64,000 nucleotides of DNA from Acidobacteriaceae bacterium (GCA_003138975.1 PLHQ01000153.1:102433-166432), one strand, 5' to 3'; counted from the first letter of the stretch, positions 54,082-63,400 are shown. The notes: generated by a model from the letters alone, not told the origin. A program made the numbers and translations.

Positions 54082-54318
54082 GTGAAACGCCTCTACACCA
54101 TCGGACGCGTCAAAGGCGGCATGCAGTTCACCTGCACCCACTGCGCCCATCACGTCAGCACTCTCGACTTCGATCCCCGCGACGGCAACCTCCGCACCCA
54201 AGCCGCCACTGCCATCAATCAACACGCCACCAGCGTCCACCACGAGCCCGTAATGTTCTCCTCCCTCGACGCCCAGCAACACGTCTGGCACACCTCACCT
54301 CCATTGAAGGCCTTTTAA
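54082..54318 (+). CDS. Small zinc-finger-like protein, unknown
   Basis: 78 residues from a GTG at 54082; a GTG at 54043 would add 13 residues. No Shine-Dalgarno for either. The sequence FTCTHCAHHVSTLDFD holds CxxCxHH, and later His residues (NQHATSVHH, QQHVWH) could complete a metal site. Compact and basic at the start (VKRLYTIGRVKGGMQ). Flanked on both sides by repeat elements. A coding function is plausible but unproven. Confidence 0.5.
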   Translation: MKRLYTIGRVKGGMQFTCTHCAHHVSTLDFDPRDGNLRTQAATAINQHATSVHHEPVMFSSLDAQQHVWHTSPPLKAF

Positions 54319-54322
54319 AGCC

Positions 54323-54352
54323 TTGTCATTCCAAGCGCGCGGGAAATCTGGC
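54323..54352. repeat. GTCATTCCAAGCGCG repeat copy
   Basis: Starts TTGTCATTCCAAGCGCG, ends GGGAAATCTGGC and is followed by a six-T run. Same family as the copies near 47695, 53745 and 58055. Confidence 0.55.
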
Positions 54353-54463
54353 TTTTTTGCGAATGTGCAATGCTCGTCTGTCGAGAACCAGCCTCAAAAT
54401 CTGAATCGACCTCATAGGCAAATTCGATTGGACTTGCGTCTGCCCGCGACTTAGAGTCCTAGC

Positions 54464-55984
54464 GTGCAGCCTAGTCGCACTCGAACCCGCGGTCTGCTCC
54501 GGCGCGTCACCCTGCCGGACTCTGCCCATCCCTTGTTCCGCCCGCCTTTCCGGAATTACCAGTTCGACAGTGCCTACGACGAGATGTTCGAGGCCCCAGG
54601 CATCCCGCGCCCCCACTATCGCGCTCTCTTTCAGACCTTGCTCGATCTGCCCTCGGAGGAATTGCGCAAAAGCCAGCAAGCCGCCGAACTGTCATTCCTC
54701 CATCAAGGCATCACCTTCACCGTTTACGGCAACTCGGAAGGCACCGAGCGGGTCTTCCCCAACGATCTTCTGCCCCGCATTATTCCCCACGCGGAATGGC
54801 GCAAGATCGAAAGCGGGCTCACTCAGCGCATCGCAGCCCTGAATTTGTTTCTGGAAGACATCTACCACAACGGAAGAATCCTGGCGGACGGAATCGTCCC
54901 CAAAGAACTTGTCTACACCTGCCGCCACTTCCGCCGCGAGATGCGCGGTCTCAACGTCCCCCGCGGAATCTACGTCAGCATCTGTGGCACCGATCTCGTC
55001 CGCCTTCCCGATGGCAACTTCGCCGTACTGGAGGATAATCTGCGCGTCCCCAGCGGCGTCTCCTACATGCTGGCCAACCGGAAAGTCCTGAAAAAGGTTT
55101 TTCCCACACTCTTCCGCGACTACGGTGTCTGTCCCGTCGATCACTACGCCCAAGCCCTGCTGGCAACGCTGCGCGCCCTTACCCCGCCCAATTTCTACGG
55201 CCGGCACGAGCCCACTGTTGTGCTGCTCACTCCCGGAGTTTTCAACTCGGCATATTTCGAGCACACCTTCCTGGCGCAGCAGATGGGCATCGAGCTCGTC
55301 GAAGGGCGCGATCTACTGGTCCACGACAACGTCGTCTACATGCGCACGACCGCGGGACTTCGCCGTGTCGACGTCATCTACCGCCGCGTCGACGACGACT
55401 TCCTCGACCCCCTCTGCTTCCAGCGCGATTCCAGCCTCGGGGTTCCCGGATTATTCAACGCCTATCGCACCGGCAATGTGAGCCTGGCCAATGCCATCGG
55501 CACCGGCATCGCCGACGACAAAGCCGTCTACGCCTACGTCCCCGCGATCATCCGCTACTATCTTGGCGAAGATCCCATCCTGGCCAACGTTCCCACCTAC
55601 CTGCTCACCGATCGTTCGCAACAAAATTACGTTCTCGATCACCTCGACGAACTGGTCGTGAAAGCCGTAGGTGAATCGGGCGGCTACGGCATGTTGATCG
55701 GCCCTCAAAGCACAGCCGAGCAGCGCGAAGATTTTCGCCGCCGCATCCAGGCCGAGCCCCGCAACTACATCGCCCAGCCCACGCTTAGCCTCTCACGCGC
55801 TCCCTGCTTCCTCGATGGAGAAGCCCAAGCCCGTCACGTCGACCTTCGCCCTTACATCCTCTACGGTGAAAACGTAACACTCGTCCCCGGCGGCCTCACT
55901 CGCGTAGCTCTGCGCCGCGGATCGCTCGTCGTGAACTCCTCACAGGGCGGCGGCAGCAAAGACACATGGGTACTACGCGCATGA
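54464..55984 (+). CDS. Circularly permuted ATP-grasp protein (DUF404/DUF407 type)
   Basis: 506 residues from a GTG. Recognised by segments typical of CP_ATPgrasp_2: [21 protein letters not shown]-like region near residue 80, [103 protein letters not shown] and [18 protein letters not shown]-grasp ligases join a carboxylate to an amine; members linked to Alpha-E proteins are predicted to make peptide bonds on an unknown substrate. ATGA links it to the next gene. Confidence 0.92.
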   Translation: MQPSRTRTRGLLRRVTLPDSAHPLFRPPFRNYQFDSAYDEMFEAPGIPRPHYRALFQTLLDLPSEELRKSQQAAELSFLHQGITFTVYGNSEGTERVFPNDLLPRIIPHAEWRKIESGLTQRIAALNLFLEDIYHNGRILADGIVPKELVYTCRHFRREMRGLNVPRGIYVSICGTDLVRLPDGNFAVLEDNLRVPSGVSYMLANRKVLKKVFPTLFRDYGVCPVDHYAQALLATLRALTPPNFYGRHEPTVVLLTPGVFNSAYFEHTFLAQQMGIELVEGRDLLVHDNVVYMRTTAGLRRVDVIYRRVDDDFLDPLCFQRDSSLGVPGLFNAYRTGNVSLANAIGTGIADDKAVYAYVPAIIRYYLGEDPILANVPTYLLTDRSQQNYVLDHLDELVVKAVGESGGYGMLIGPQSTAEQREDFRRRIQAEPRNYIAQPTLSLSRAPCFLDGEAQARHVDLRPYILYGENVTLVPGGLTRVALRRGSLVVNSSQGGGSKDTWVLRA

Positions 55985-56964
55985 CCGATCACCGCGAAAC
56001 CACCATGCTCTCCCGCGTCGCGGACAACCTCTACTGGATGAGCCGCTACCTCGAGCGCGCCGAGCACACCGCGCGCCTCATCGACGTTGACCTTCAACTC
56101 CGTCTCGACCAATCCCCCGAAGCCGGCTCTGACCGGTGGCTCGGTCTCCTCAAAGCCCTTCAAGTACCCGCTCCGGAAAATGTCCCCCTCGACGCCGAAA
56201 TTCTCACTCACCTTCTCACCCTGGACCGTACGAATCCTTCCTCAATTATTTCCTGCGTCGCCGCCGCCCGCGAAAATCTCCGCCAAGCCCGCGAACAGTG
56301 CAGTTCCGAAATGTGGGAGCAACTCAACCGCCTCTTCCTGCAAGTCAAGAGCACCGCATCCAGCGACTGTGGCCTGCCCGATTCTCACGGCTTCTTCCGC
56401 GCCGTGCAGGACGGCGCACACCTGTTTCAAGGCATCACCGATTCCACCATGTCGCACGGCGAGGGCTGGCATTACATCCAGCTCGGACGCTTCGTCGAAC
56501 GCACCGAAGCCGTCGCCCGCCTGATCGGCACTCACTTCATCCGCCTGCCTCATCCTCTCGATCAGGCCGTCGAAAGCGAAGAGTATCTCGAATGGGTGGG
56601 ATTGCTGAAGTCCTGCGCCGCCTTCCAGGCCTACTGCAAAGCTCACACCGCCGAACTGCGCCCTCTGCGCGTCGCGGAATTTCTCCTGCTCAATCCAGGC
56701 TTTCCGCACTCCATAGCATTCTCCGTCGACCGCGTCCACACCGCTCTTACCGCCATCGCCGAGTTAACCGAGCGCAAGGCCGAGCAACCCGTTCGCATCG
56801 CCGGACGCCTTCGCGCCACTCTCAGCTTCAGTCAGATCGACGAAATCATGGCCTCCGGCGCCATCGCCTACGTCGATAGCATCCGCTGGCAGTGCGCCCA
56901 GGCCCACACCGCCATCCAACAAGTTTATTTCGACTATTCCGTAGAATCGGCCCTGGTCGCGTAA
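55981..56964 (+). CDS. Alpha-E domain protein (DUF403)
   Basis: 327 residues from the ATG that overlaps the ATP-grasp stop (ATGA); [21 protein letters not shown] at 56005 is a second candidate start and opens the domain. All-helical: [63 protein letters not shown] and [20 protein letters not shown] are the conserved Alpha-E segments rich in Glu and Arg. Biochemical function is not established; it is the near-constant partner of the permuted ATP-grasp. Confidence 0.92.
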   Translation: MTDHRETTMLSRVADNLYWMSRYLERAEHTARLIDVDLQLRLDQSPEAGSDRWLGLLKALQVPAPENVPLDAEILTHLLTLDRTNPSSIISCVAAARENLRQAREQCSSEMWEQLNRLFLQVKSTASSDCGLPDSHGFFRAVQDGAHLFQGITDSTMSHGEGWHYIQLGRFVERTEAVARLIGTHFIRLPHPLDQAVESEEYLEWVGLLKSCAAFQAYCKAHTAELRPLRVAEFLLLNPGFPHSIAFSVDRVHTALTAIAELTERKAEQPVRIAGRLRATLSFSQIDEIMASGAIAYVDSIRWQCAQAHTAIQQVYFDYSVESALVA

Positions 56965-56988
56965 CAACGCACGCAGCACCGTGGTAGA

Positions 56989-57053
56989 GCGGCGCTTCAG
57001 CGCCGCGTAAAGCGCAAGAATGATTCGGGCTTTAGCCCCTGAGGGAAATCCTC
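56989..57053. repeat. REP-like palindromes between the Alpha-E and transglutaminase genes
   Basis: GCGGCGC-TTCA-GCGCCGC (56989-57006) is followed by GGGCT-TTA-GCCC (57027-57038) and GAGG...CCTC (57041-57053). The GAGGG at 57041 also serves as ribosome-binding site for the next gene, 9 nt before its ATG. Confidence 0.75.
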
Positions 57054-57054
57054 C

Positions 57055-58029
57055 ATGATCTACTCCGTCCTCCACACCACCACCTTCACCTACCAGCCCG
57101 CCGTCCGCGAGAGCGTGATGGAAGTCCGCCTGCAGCCCCGCAGCGACGGCCCTCAGCACTGCCTCACCTTCGAACTCGACGTCACTCCCGCCGCCAACAT
57201 CATGCAGTACCGTGATTTCATGGGCAACACCGTCCATCATTTCGATATCGCCGGAAAACACTCCGAGGTCAAAGTCACCGCCCGTTCCTCCGTCGAAGTC
57301 CAGTCCGCACCGCCTCCCAACTCCGCCGACGCCGGCTCCTGGTCCGACCTCGACCGCGCCATTTCCTCCGTCTCCGGATCCGACGATTACTGGGAGATGC
57401 TTCTCCCCAGCCAGTTCGCCAAATCCACCTCCTGCCTCGAAGCCTTCGCCAAAGATCTTCGCTGCGAGCGCCGCGACACTCCGCTGCAACTTCTCACCGA
57501 ACTCAATCAATCCATCTACGAGTCTTTCGCCTACGTCCCCAACAGCACCAACGTCGACTCGCCCATCGACGACGCCCTCCACTCCCGCCAGGGAGTCTGT
57601 CAGGATTTCGCTCACATCATGATCGCTCTCGTCCGTCCCCTGCGCATTCCCTGCTGTTACGTCAGCGGATACATGTTTCACCGCGACGCAGCCGAAGAAA
57701 AAAAGGATCGCTCGCTCGAAGGTGCGTCCCACGCCTGGATTGAGGCCCTCATCCCTAATCTAGGATGGATCGCCTTCGACCCCACCAACAACCTGATCGG
57801 CGCCGACCGCCACATCCGCGTCGCCCTCGGACGCGACTACGCCGACGTCCCTCCCACCCGCGGCGTCCACAAAGGCGAAGCGCAGAGTGCCCTCAGTGTC
57901 TCCGTCACCGTCAGCCCCTCCGACGCTCCCCCGCCCGTCCAACTCCCTCCCACCCTGGTCATCCAATCCCGCCCCACCACCGCCCGCACCCCGCGCATCG
58001 ACCACGAACAACAACAGCAACAACAGTAG
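57055..58029 (+). CDS. Transglutaminase-like cysteine peptidase family protein
   Basis: 324 residues. N-terminal Bact_transglu_N domain (MIYSVLHTTTFTYQPAVRES ... VRLQPRSDGPQ), then the transglutaminase core with Cys in SRQGVCQDFAHIM, His in GASHAWIEALIPNLGWIAF and Asp in FDPTNN. A Pro/Thr-rich tail ends in a run of seven Gln. Papain-like fold; such partners of the ATP-grasp/Alpha-E pair are predicted to cleave or transfer peptides. Its ribosome-binding site sits in a REP-like repeat. Confidence 0.92.
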   Translation: MIYSVLHTTTFTYQPAVRESVMEVRLQPRSDGPQHCLTFELDVTPAANIMQYRDFMGNTVHHFDIAGKHSEVKVTARSSVEVQSAPPPNSADAGSWSDLDRAISSVSGSDDYWEMLLPSQFAKSTSCLEAFAKDLRCERRDTPLQLLTELNQSIYESFAYVPNSTNVDSPIDDALHSRQGVCQDFAHIMIALVRPLRIPCCYVSGYMFHRDAAEEKKDRSLEGASHAWIEALIPNLGWIAFDPTNNLIGADRHIRVALGRDYADVPPTRGVHKGEAQSALSVSVTVSPSDAPPPVQLPPTLVIQSRPTTARTPRIDHEQQQQQQ

Positions 58030-58054
58030 GCCTGCATCGCGTCTCTATATCTCT

Positions 58055-58092
58055 TGTCATTCCGAGCGCGCCGAAGGCGGGCGAGGACCCTG
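58055..58092. repeat. GTCATTCCGAGCGCGCCGAAGG repeat copy
   Basis: Begins TTGTCATTCCGAGCG and ends GCGAGGACCCTG. Lies between the transglutaminase gene and the gene fragments that follow. Confidence 0.55.
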
Positions 58093-58095
58093 CTG

Positions 58096-58503
58096 CTATC
58101 CCGCCCCAACCCTTGCTTCCGCCCCTGTCGTCTCCGACAAGAGGCTGCGCACGATGTCCCTCGCCCATTCCGGAGCCTCTTCGATACCGGCGCGCTCCGG
58201 CGTTTTTCGCTTATCTGCACGAACCTTACCCGAGGGAACCTCGGCCTGCACTTTCTCGCCGCTTGCCGCCGCTCGGCTCGGTTCGCCTTCTTCCACTCCA
58301 TCCGCGAAATCTCGCGCAAACCACTGTGGCCCGTTGATGCAGGTCTGATCCACGGTATGGCGGTCGATCACCACATCGGTCGCCTTCTCCGCCTCGAACT
58401 TCGTATGCGTTAGGTTGGCGCTCGCCGTCTGAAGCCCGTAGAGCTTCAGTCCCGCCGTCTTCGGGTCCATCTGCCCGCTCCCGAGCAGTTGCAACACCTG
58501 CAT
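58096..58503 (-). pseudogene. Fragment of a conserved protein with the LLYGLQ-type motif
   Basis: From an ATG at 58503 the minus strand reads MQVLQLLGSGQMDPKTAGLK, then LYGLQTASANLTHTKFEAEK. This recalls a helical hypothetical-protein family common in acidobacteria (pattern: RRLDxKTAGLLLYALQxAS) whose function is unknown. Upstream of the ATG the frame is antisense to the GIY-YIG fragment, so the N-terminal half appears lost. The remaining part is a charged, low-complexity tail running to the repeat. Could also be a short intact gene. Confidence 0.4.
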
Positions 58504-58713
58504 GCCCGTTACGACGTAGTTCGCCTGCTCTACTGGGAATCGTACGATGACGTCCACAAGGCGCTGGCCCGCGAGAAGCAACTCAAAGGATGGGCGCGCG
58601 CCAAGAAAGTCGCTCTGCTGGAACGGCGCAATCCACACTGGAAGGACTTGGCCTCGGAGTGGTACCCGTGGATGCAGCCGAGTGAAGGTAGGGATGCTTC
58701 GACTCCGCGGTGA
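58501..58713 (+). pseudogene. GIY-YIG endonuclease fragment, N-terminal half missing
   Basis: ARYDVVRLLYWESYDDVHKA, then AREKQLKGWARAKKVALLER and NPHWKDLASEWYPWM match the C-terminal half of small GIY-YIG proteins of the YhbQ/UPF0213 kind, including the conserved REKQLKGW. The N-terminal strand with GIY and YIG and the first Arg is absent; the sequence before about 58500 belongs to another gene on the other strand. So it is a broken copy. Confidence 0.75.
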
Positions 58714-58753
58714 CGATCGCTTCGCGGTCGTCGCCGATCCGCTCAGCATGACA
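58690..58753. repeat. Modular palindromic repeat, copy B
   Basis: Outer ends GGGATGCTTCGACTCCGC and CCGCTCAGCATGACA enclose an inner stem TGACGAT...GTCGTCG. It overlaps the end of the GIY-YIG fragment. A separate palindrome CACGGAC/GTCCGTG lies at about 58841-58860, and AGCTAAGAGCC words run into the next stop codon. Confidence 0.65.
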
Positions 58754-58916
58754 GTCGCCTTCGGGATGGCCTCAGCGGCAAAGGCCTCGGATCCACGCAG
58801 AGGGCTGCGGGAAAGATTGGGAGTCCTGCACGTGGAAAGACACGGACAAGAGTGTCCGTGCCACACAAGCCGAGCACGTCGGGTCTTGCTAAGAACTAAA
58901 AGCTAAGAGCCAAGAG

Positions 58917-60263
58917 CTAGGTCACAGCCTTATCCGTGATCTCGAGCCCGCGATCGATAATGGCGAACGCTTCGCGCATCTGCTGCTCGTTGATGCACAG
59001 TGGAGGATTGGTGAAGAAAGTGTTCCAGCGAACAAACGTGTAAAGGCCTTGCTCGCGGAAGAAGCGTCCGAGCGCAACCATTTCATCGGACGTGCCATTG
59101 AACGGCGCCATCGGCTGACGCGTTTTGCGATTGCGAATCAGTTCGACGATGCCGAACAATCCAATCGAGCGCACCGCGCCCACTGACGGATGTTTCGCCT
59201 GCATCTCCGCACCCAGCTGCTTCAGGATCGCGCCCATTTTTTTCGCGTTGTCGATCAGTCCATCTTCTTCATACACGCGAATGGTCGCCAGCGCCGCCGC
59301 GCATCCCATGGGATGGCTGTTGTAAGTCAGCCCTCCATAAAACACCTTGTCCTGAAAATGCTGCGCGATGTGATGCCGCATGCCAACCGCTCCCAGCGGC
59401 AAATAGCTGGACGTCAATCCCTTCGCCATGCAAAGCAGATCGGGAACCACCTTCCAGTGATCGACCGCAAACCACGCGCCGGTGCGTCCGAAGCCAGCCA
59501 TCACCTCATCGGCAATCATCAATATGCCGTACTTGTCGCACAGCTTGCGGATACCTTCGAGATATCCATCAGGAGGAACAAGAATGCCATTCGTCCCAGT
59601 TACGGGCTCGAGGATGAATGCCGCAATCGTCTGCGGGCCTTCGAGCTGAATCGTTTCTTCAATCATGGCGAGTGAAGTCTCGGCCGATTCCCATCCGCGC
59701 TCAATGCCGTGATAAGGATCGAGCACGTGAATCACGCCCGGAATCCCAGGCTCCGCGGCCCATCTGCGAGGATCGCCGGTAAGACTCATCGCTCCCGCGG
59801 TCGCGCCGTGATAGGAACGATAGCGCGCGATGATCTTGTGGCGTCCGGTAAAGAAGCGCGCGATCTTGATGGCGTTCTCGTTGGCCTCAGCGCCGCCGTT
59901 GGTGAAGAAGAAGGTGTCGATGTCTCCGGGAGTGATTTCGGCGAGCTTCGCGCCAAGGCGCGCGCGAACTTCTGTCGCCATGAAAGGATTCGCATAGGCG
60001 AGCGTTGCTGCCTGCTCGCTGATCGCCTGAATGACGCGCTCGTCGCCGTGTCCGATGTTGACGGACATGAGTTGGCTGTTGAAGTCGATGAAGCGCTTCC
60101 CTTCCGGCGTATAGAAGTAAATCCCTTTGGCGCTGGCGACGGGAATGGGATCGACCTTCGACTGTGCCGACCATTCATAAAGCGTGTGCTTGCGGGAAAG
60201 GTCGACGATTTCCTTGCCAGTCATCTTCGTGGTCGTCACCGGATTAGCAATGGTAGTAGTCAT
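58917..60263 (-). CDS. Class III aminotransferase (taurine/beta-alanine:pyruvate type)
   Basis: 448 residues from the ATG at 60263 (GGAG upstream); a TTG just before is an alternative. TNGGAEANENAIKIAR and RYRSYHGATAGAMSLTGDPRRW are the phosphate-binding and aromatic-stacking segments, MIADEVMAGFGRTGAWFA has the Asp, and LLCMAKGLTSSYLPLGA has the PLP Lys. Closest by pattern to taurine-pyruvate and beta-alanine-pyruvate transaminases. It would give malonate semialdehyde or sulfoacetaldehyde. The stop codon lies in an AAGAGCTAG repeat word. Confidence 0.85.
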   Translation of the reverse strand: MTTTIANPVTTTKMTGKEIVDLSRKHTLYEWSAQSKVDPIPVASAKGIYFYTPEGKRFIDFNSQLMSVNIGHGDERVIQAISEQAATLAYANPFMATEVRARLGAKLAEITPGDIDTFFFTNGGAEANENAIKIARFFTGRHKIIARYRSYHGATAGAMSLTGDPRRWAAEPGIPGVIHVLDPYHGIERGWESAETSLAMIEETIQLEGPQTIAAFILEPVTGTNGILVPPDGYLEGIRKLCDKYGILMIADEVMAGFGRTGAWFAVDHWKVVPDLLCMAKGLTSSYLPLGAVGMRHHIAQHFQDKVFYGGLTYNSHPMGCAAALATIRVYEEDGLIDNAKKMGAILKQLGAEMQAKHPSVGAVRSIGLFGIVELIRNRKTRQPMAPFNGTSDEMVALGRFFREQGLYTFVRWNTFFTNPPLCINEQQMREAFAIIDRGLEITDKAVT

Positions 60264-60308
60264 CAATAGAACTCCGTTATGGAACGAGAGGTAACATGCC
60301 GAGCGTTG

Positions 60309-61799
60309 CTAGAACTTGCGGCTGTGCTCTTTGGCCCAACGCTCGACGACAACCTTCTTATCGGTATAGAACTCGATAGCATCGCGGCCCTGGCCGTGAA
60401 GATCGCCGAAGAAGCTGTTCTTCCACCCGCTGAAGGGGAAATAGGCCATGGGCGCGGCGACTCCGATGTTGATGCCGATATTTCCGGCGGGCGCTTCGTA
60501 GCGGAAGCGGCGCGCGGCTGATCCGCTGGACGTGAAAAGCGATGCTTGATTGCCGTAGGCGCTGCGTTCGAGGAACGCGAGAGCTTCGTCCATGTTATCG
60601 GCGTGGACGAGGCTGAGCACGGGACCGAAGATTTCCGTATCGGCAAGATCGCTGGTTGCGGGGACGTTGTCGAGGATCGTGGGCTTTACGAAGTTGCCGG
60701 ATTCATACTTCGGGATCTTCGAGTTGCGGCCGTCGAGCAGAACTTTTGCGCCCTGTTTTTCGCCGAGGCCGATCAGCGATTCGACGCGTTCTTTGCTCTG
60801 CGGCGTAATCACGGGACCCATCTGCACGCCTTCGTCGAGGCCGTTGCCGACTTTGAGTTTGGAGGCGGCGTCGGCAATGGAATCGCGGAAGGTCTTCTGC
60901 GCTTCGCCGATGGTGACGGCGACCGAGACGGCCAGGCAACGCTGGCCAGCGCACCCGAAGGCACTGTCGCTGATGATCTGCGTGGCCATCGGCATGTCGG
61001 CGTCGGGAAGAATGATGACGTGATTCTTAGCTCCGCCCTGGCACTGGCAGCGCTTCCCCTTTTCGCCGGAGCGCGCATAGATGTAACGCGCGACCGGAGT
61101 TGATCCGACGAAGCTGATGGCGCGAACCTTGGGATGGTCGACGAGCGCGTCGACAACAGCTTTGCCGCCATTAACCAGACTCACGACGCCTTTGGGTAAT
61201 CCGGTTTTCTCCAGCAGTTCGTAAATGTAGCGCATGGTGAGCGGAACGCGCTCAGACGGCTTGAGGATGAACGTGTTGCCGGTAGCGATAGCATAGGGCA
61301 GATACCAGAATGCAATCATGCCAGGAAAGTTGAAGGGCACGATGGCAGCGGTGACGCCGAGCGGTTGGCGGATCATCATCTCGTCGATGCCGCGAGCGAC
61401 GTCTTCGAGATTATAGCCTTGCATCATCATGGGAATGCCGCAGGCGACTTCGACGTTCTCGATGGCACGGCGCATCTCGGCTTTGGCTTCAGTGAAGGTC
61501 TTGCCGTTTTCCTGGGTGATGATGCGGCCGACGTCGTCGATGTGATCTTCGAGAAGCATCTTCAGCTTGAACAGTGGCTGGATGCGGTCCTCGGGCGGAG
61601 TGCGGCGCCATTCGGGGAAGGCTGCGGCGGCGGCTTCGACAGCCTGATTGACTTCGGCTGCCTCGGCGAGAGGGACCTGGGCGAGAGTTTCTCCGGTTGC
61701 GGGATTGAGGACGTCTCGCCATTCGGTCGCGTGCGAGTCGGTCCATTGGCCGTTGATGTAGTTGGTGAGCTTGGTGATGGGAGGTGCGGCTACGGGCAT
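60309..61799 (-). CDS. mmsA: CoA-acylating methylmalonate-semialdehyde dehydrogenase
   Basis: 496 residues. The IolA/MmsA pattern is clear: [14 protein letters not shown], the catalytic Cys in [37 protein letters not shown] and [19 protein letters not shown]. Converts methylmalonate or malonate semialdehyde with CoA to propionyl- or acetyl-CoA. It lies 45 nt upstream of the aminotransferase that could supply malonate semialdehyde. Confidence 0.92.
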   Translation of the reverse strand: MPVAAPPITKLTNYINGQWTDSHATEWRDVLNPATGETLAQVPLAEAAEVNQAVEAAAAAFPEWRRTPPEDRIQPLFKLKMLLEDHIDDVGRIITQENGKTFTEAKAEMRRAIENVEVACGIPMMMQGYNLEDVARGIDEMMIRQPLGVTAAIVPFNFPGMIAFWYLPYAIATGNTFILKPSERVPLTMRYIYELLEKTGLPKGVVSLVNGGKAVVDALVDHPKVRAISFVGSTPVARYIYARSGEKGKRCQCQGGAKNHVIILPDADMPMATQIISDSAFGCAGQRCLAVSVAVTIGEAQKTFRDSIADAASKLKVGNGLDEGVQMGPVITPQSKERVESLIGLGEKQGAKVLLDGRNSKIPKYESGNFVKPTILDNVPATSDLADTEIFGPVLSLVHADNMDEALAFLERSAYGNQASLFTSSGSAARRFRYEAPAGNIGINIGVAAPMAYFPFSGWKNSFFGDLHGQGRDAIEFYTDKKVVVERWAKEHSRKF

Positions 61800-61905
61800 G
61801 ATGAGGCCTCTGCTATCGCGAAGAATGTCGTGCGCGGGAAATCACGAAAGCCATGGGCAACGTGAGAATTCCCTCGAACAATAACTAATGATACAGCGTT
61901 ACAGA

Positions 61906-61970
61906 GATCCTTCGACTGCGGTTAGCCTTCGCGCTTTGAGGCGCGAAGGCCAATCCTCGCTCAGGATGAT
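61906..61970. repeat. Modular palindromic repeat, copy C
   Basis: Outer ends GATCCTTCGACTGCG and CCTCGCTCAGGATGAT enclose an inner stem CCTTCGCGC / GCGCGAAGG. Lies in the gap between mmsA and gabT. Confidence 0.8.
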
Positions 61971-61985
61971 AAATCTACTGAAGCA

Positions 61986-63347
61986 CTACACCAACTGCGC
62001 AATCGCGCCTTTTTTGACGCACACCGCCGCCAGCGCCGATTCGAGCACGTCAAGGCCTTCGTCCATTTGCTCGTTGGTTGCAACGAGCGGGACCAGGACG
62101 CGGATCACGTTGGAGTACGAACCGGCGGTGATGGTGATCAAGCCGTGCTCGTAGCAATACTGTGTGATCTGTTTGGTTTCGTCGGTGGCTGGAGTTTTCA
62201 ATTCTTGCGATTTGACCAGTTCGATGGCCTGCATACCGCCGAGACCGCGCACGTCGCCGACGATGGGCCAGCGGCGCTGCCATTCGCGAGCACGGCGTTG
62301 GAAGCGCTCGCCGAGTTCGTTGGCGCGGGCTAACAAGTTTTCTTTCTCAAACAAATCGAGCACGGCGAGCGCGGCGGCGCAGGAAAGCGGATTGCCGGCA
62401 AAGGTGCCACCGAGTCCGCCGGAAGCGGGCGCGTCCATGATTTCGGCACGGCCGGTGACGGCGGCAAGCGGCAAACCACCGCCAAGGGATTTCGCCGTGA
62501 CGAGAAGATCGGGCTCGATGCCGTAGCGTTCACTGGCGAAGAGCGCACCGGTGCGTCCGAAGCCAGATTGAACTTCATCGGCGATGAAGAGGATGCCGTG
62601 CTTGTGGCAGAGATCGATGAGAACCTTGAAATAGTCAGGCGGTGGAGCGACGAAGCCGCCTTCACCCAGGACCGGTTCGGCAATGACTGCGGCGACTTCT
62701 TCATTGGCGACGACGCGCTTAAAGGCATCTTCGAGATGGCGGGCGCAGTAGAGATCGCAGGAGGGATATTTCAGGTTGTACGAACAACGGTAACAGTAGG
62801 CGAACGGGACGCGATACACCTCGCCGGGGAACGGCGCAAACCCTGCCTTGTAAGGATGCGTCTTGCTGGTGAGCGCCAGCGTCATCATGGTCCGGCCGTG
62901 GAAAGCATCTTCGAAGGCGATGATGGCGGGACGCTTGGTGTAAGCGCGGGCGATCTTCACAGCATTTTCAACTGCTTCAGCGCCGCTGTTTACGAAAAAA
63001 GTTTTCTTGGGAAACTTGCCGGGCGTGACCTGATTCATGCGTTCGGCTAATCGAACGTAGCCTTCGTAAGGCGTAACCTGGACGCAGGTGTGAAGGAATT
63101 TGTCGAGCTGGCCGCGGACGGCATCGACCACAGCTTCCTGGCGATGGCCAACATTGAGGCAGCCGATGCCGCCGGCGAAATCCACATAGCGGTTGCCGTC
63201 GACGTCTTCAAGCCATGCGTCTTCGGCCTTGGCGATATAAATGGGCGTGCCGTGAGAAAGGCCGCGGGGCACGGCCTTGGCGCGGCGCTCGGCGAGGGCC
63301 CGGGAGTTCGGGCCGGGGATCGGGGTTTTGATGCGGATCGTACTCAT
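61986..63347 (-). CDS. gabT: 4-aminobutyrate aminotransferase-type class III transaminase
   Basis: 453 residues. PLP Lys286 in LLVTAKSLGGGLPLAA; VNSGAEAVENAVKIARAYT and FEDAFHGRTMMTLALTSKT are GabT-type; LFIADEVQSGFGRTGALFA holds the Asp. A four-Cys insert (Cys185, 188, 197, 201: CYRC ... CDLYC) lies on the surface loop before the large domain continues. Would convert GABA and 2-oxoglutarate to succinate semialdehyde and glutamate. The downstream aldehyde dehydrogenase could oxidise the product. Confidence 0.9.
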   Translation of the reverse strand: MSTIRIKTPIPGPNSRALAERRAKAVPRGLSHGTPIYIAKAEDAWLEDVDGNRYVDFAGGIGCLNVGHRQEAVVDAVRGQLDKFLHTCVQVTPYEGYVRLAERMNQVTPGKFPKKTFFVNSGAEAVENAVKIARAYTKRPAIIAFEDAFHGRTMMTLALTSKTHPYKAGFAPFPGEVYRVPFAYCYRCSYNLKYPSCDLYCARHLEDAFKRVVANEEVAAVIAEPVLGEGGFVAPPPDYFKVLIDLCHKHGILFIADEVQSGFGRTGALFASERYGIEPDLLVTAKSLGGGLPLAAVTGRAEIMDAPASGGLGGTFAGNPLSCAAALAVLDLFEKENLLARANELGERFQRRAREWQRRWPIVGDVRGLGGMQAIELVKSQELKTPATDETKQITQYCYEHGLITITAGSYSNVIRVLVPLVATNEQMDEGLDVLESALAAVCVKKGAIAQLV

Positions 63348-63400
63348 ATCAGTTTCTCGTGAGAACTCCTTGGACCGGCTGAGGACGTAGACAACAAGCA

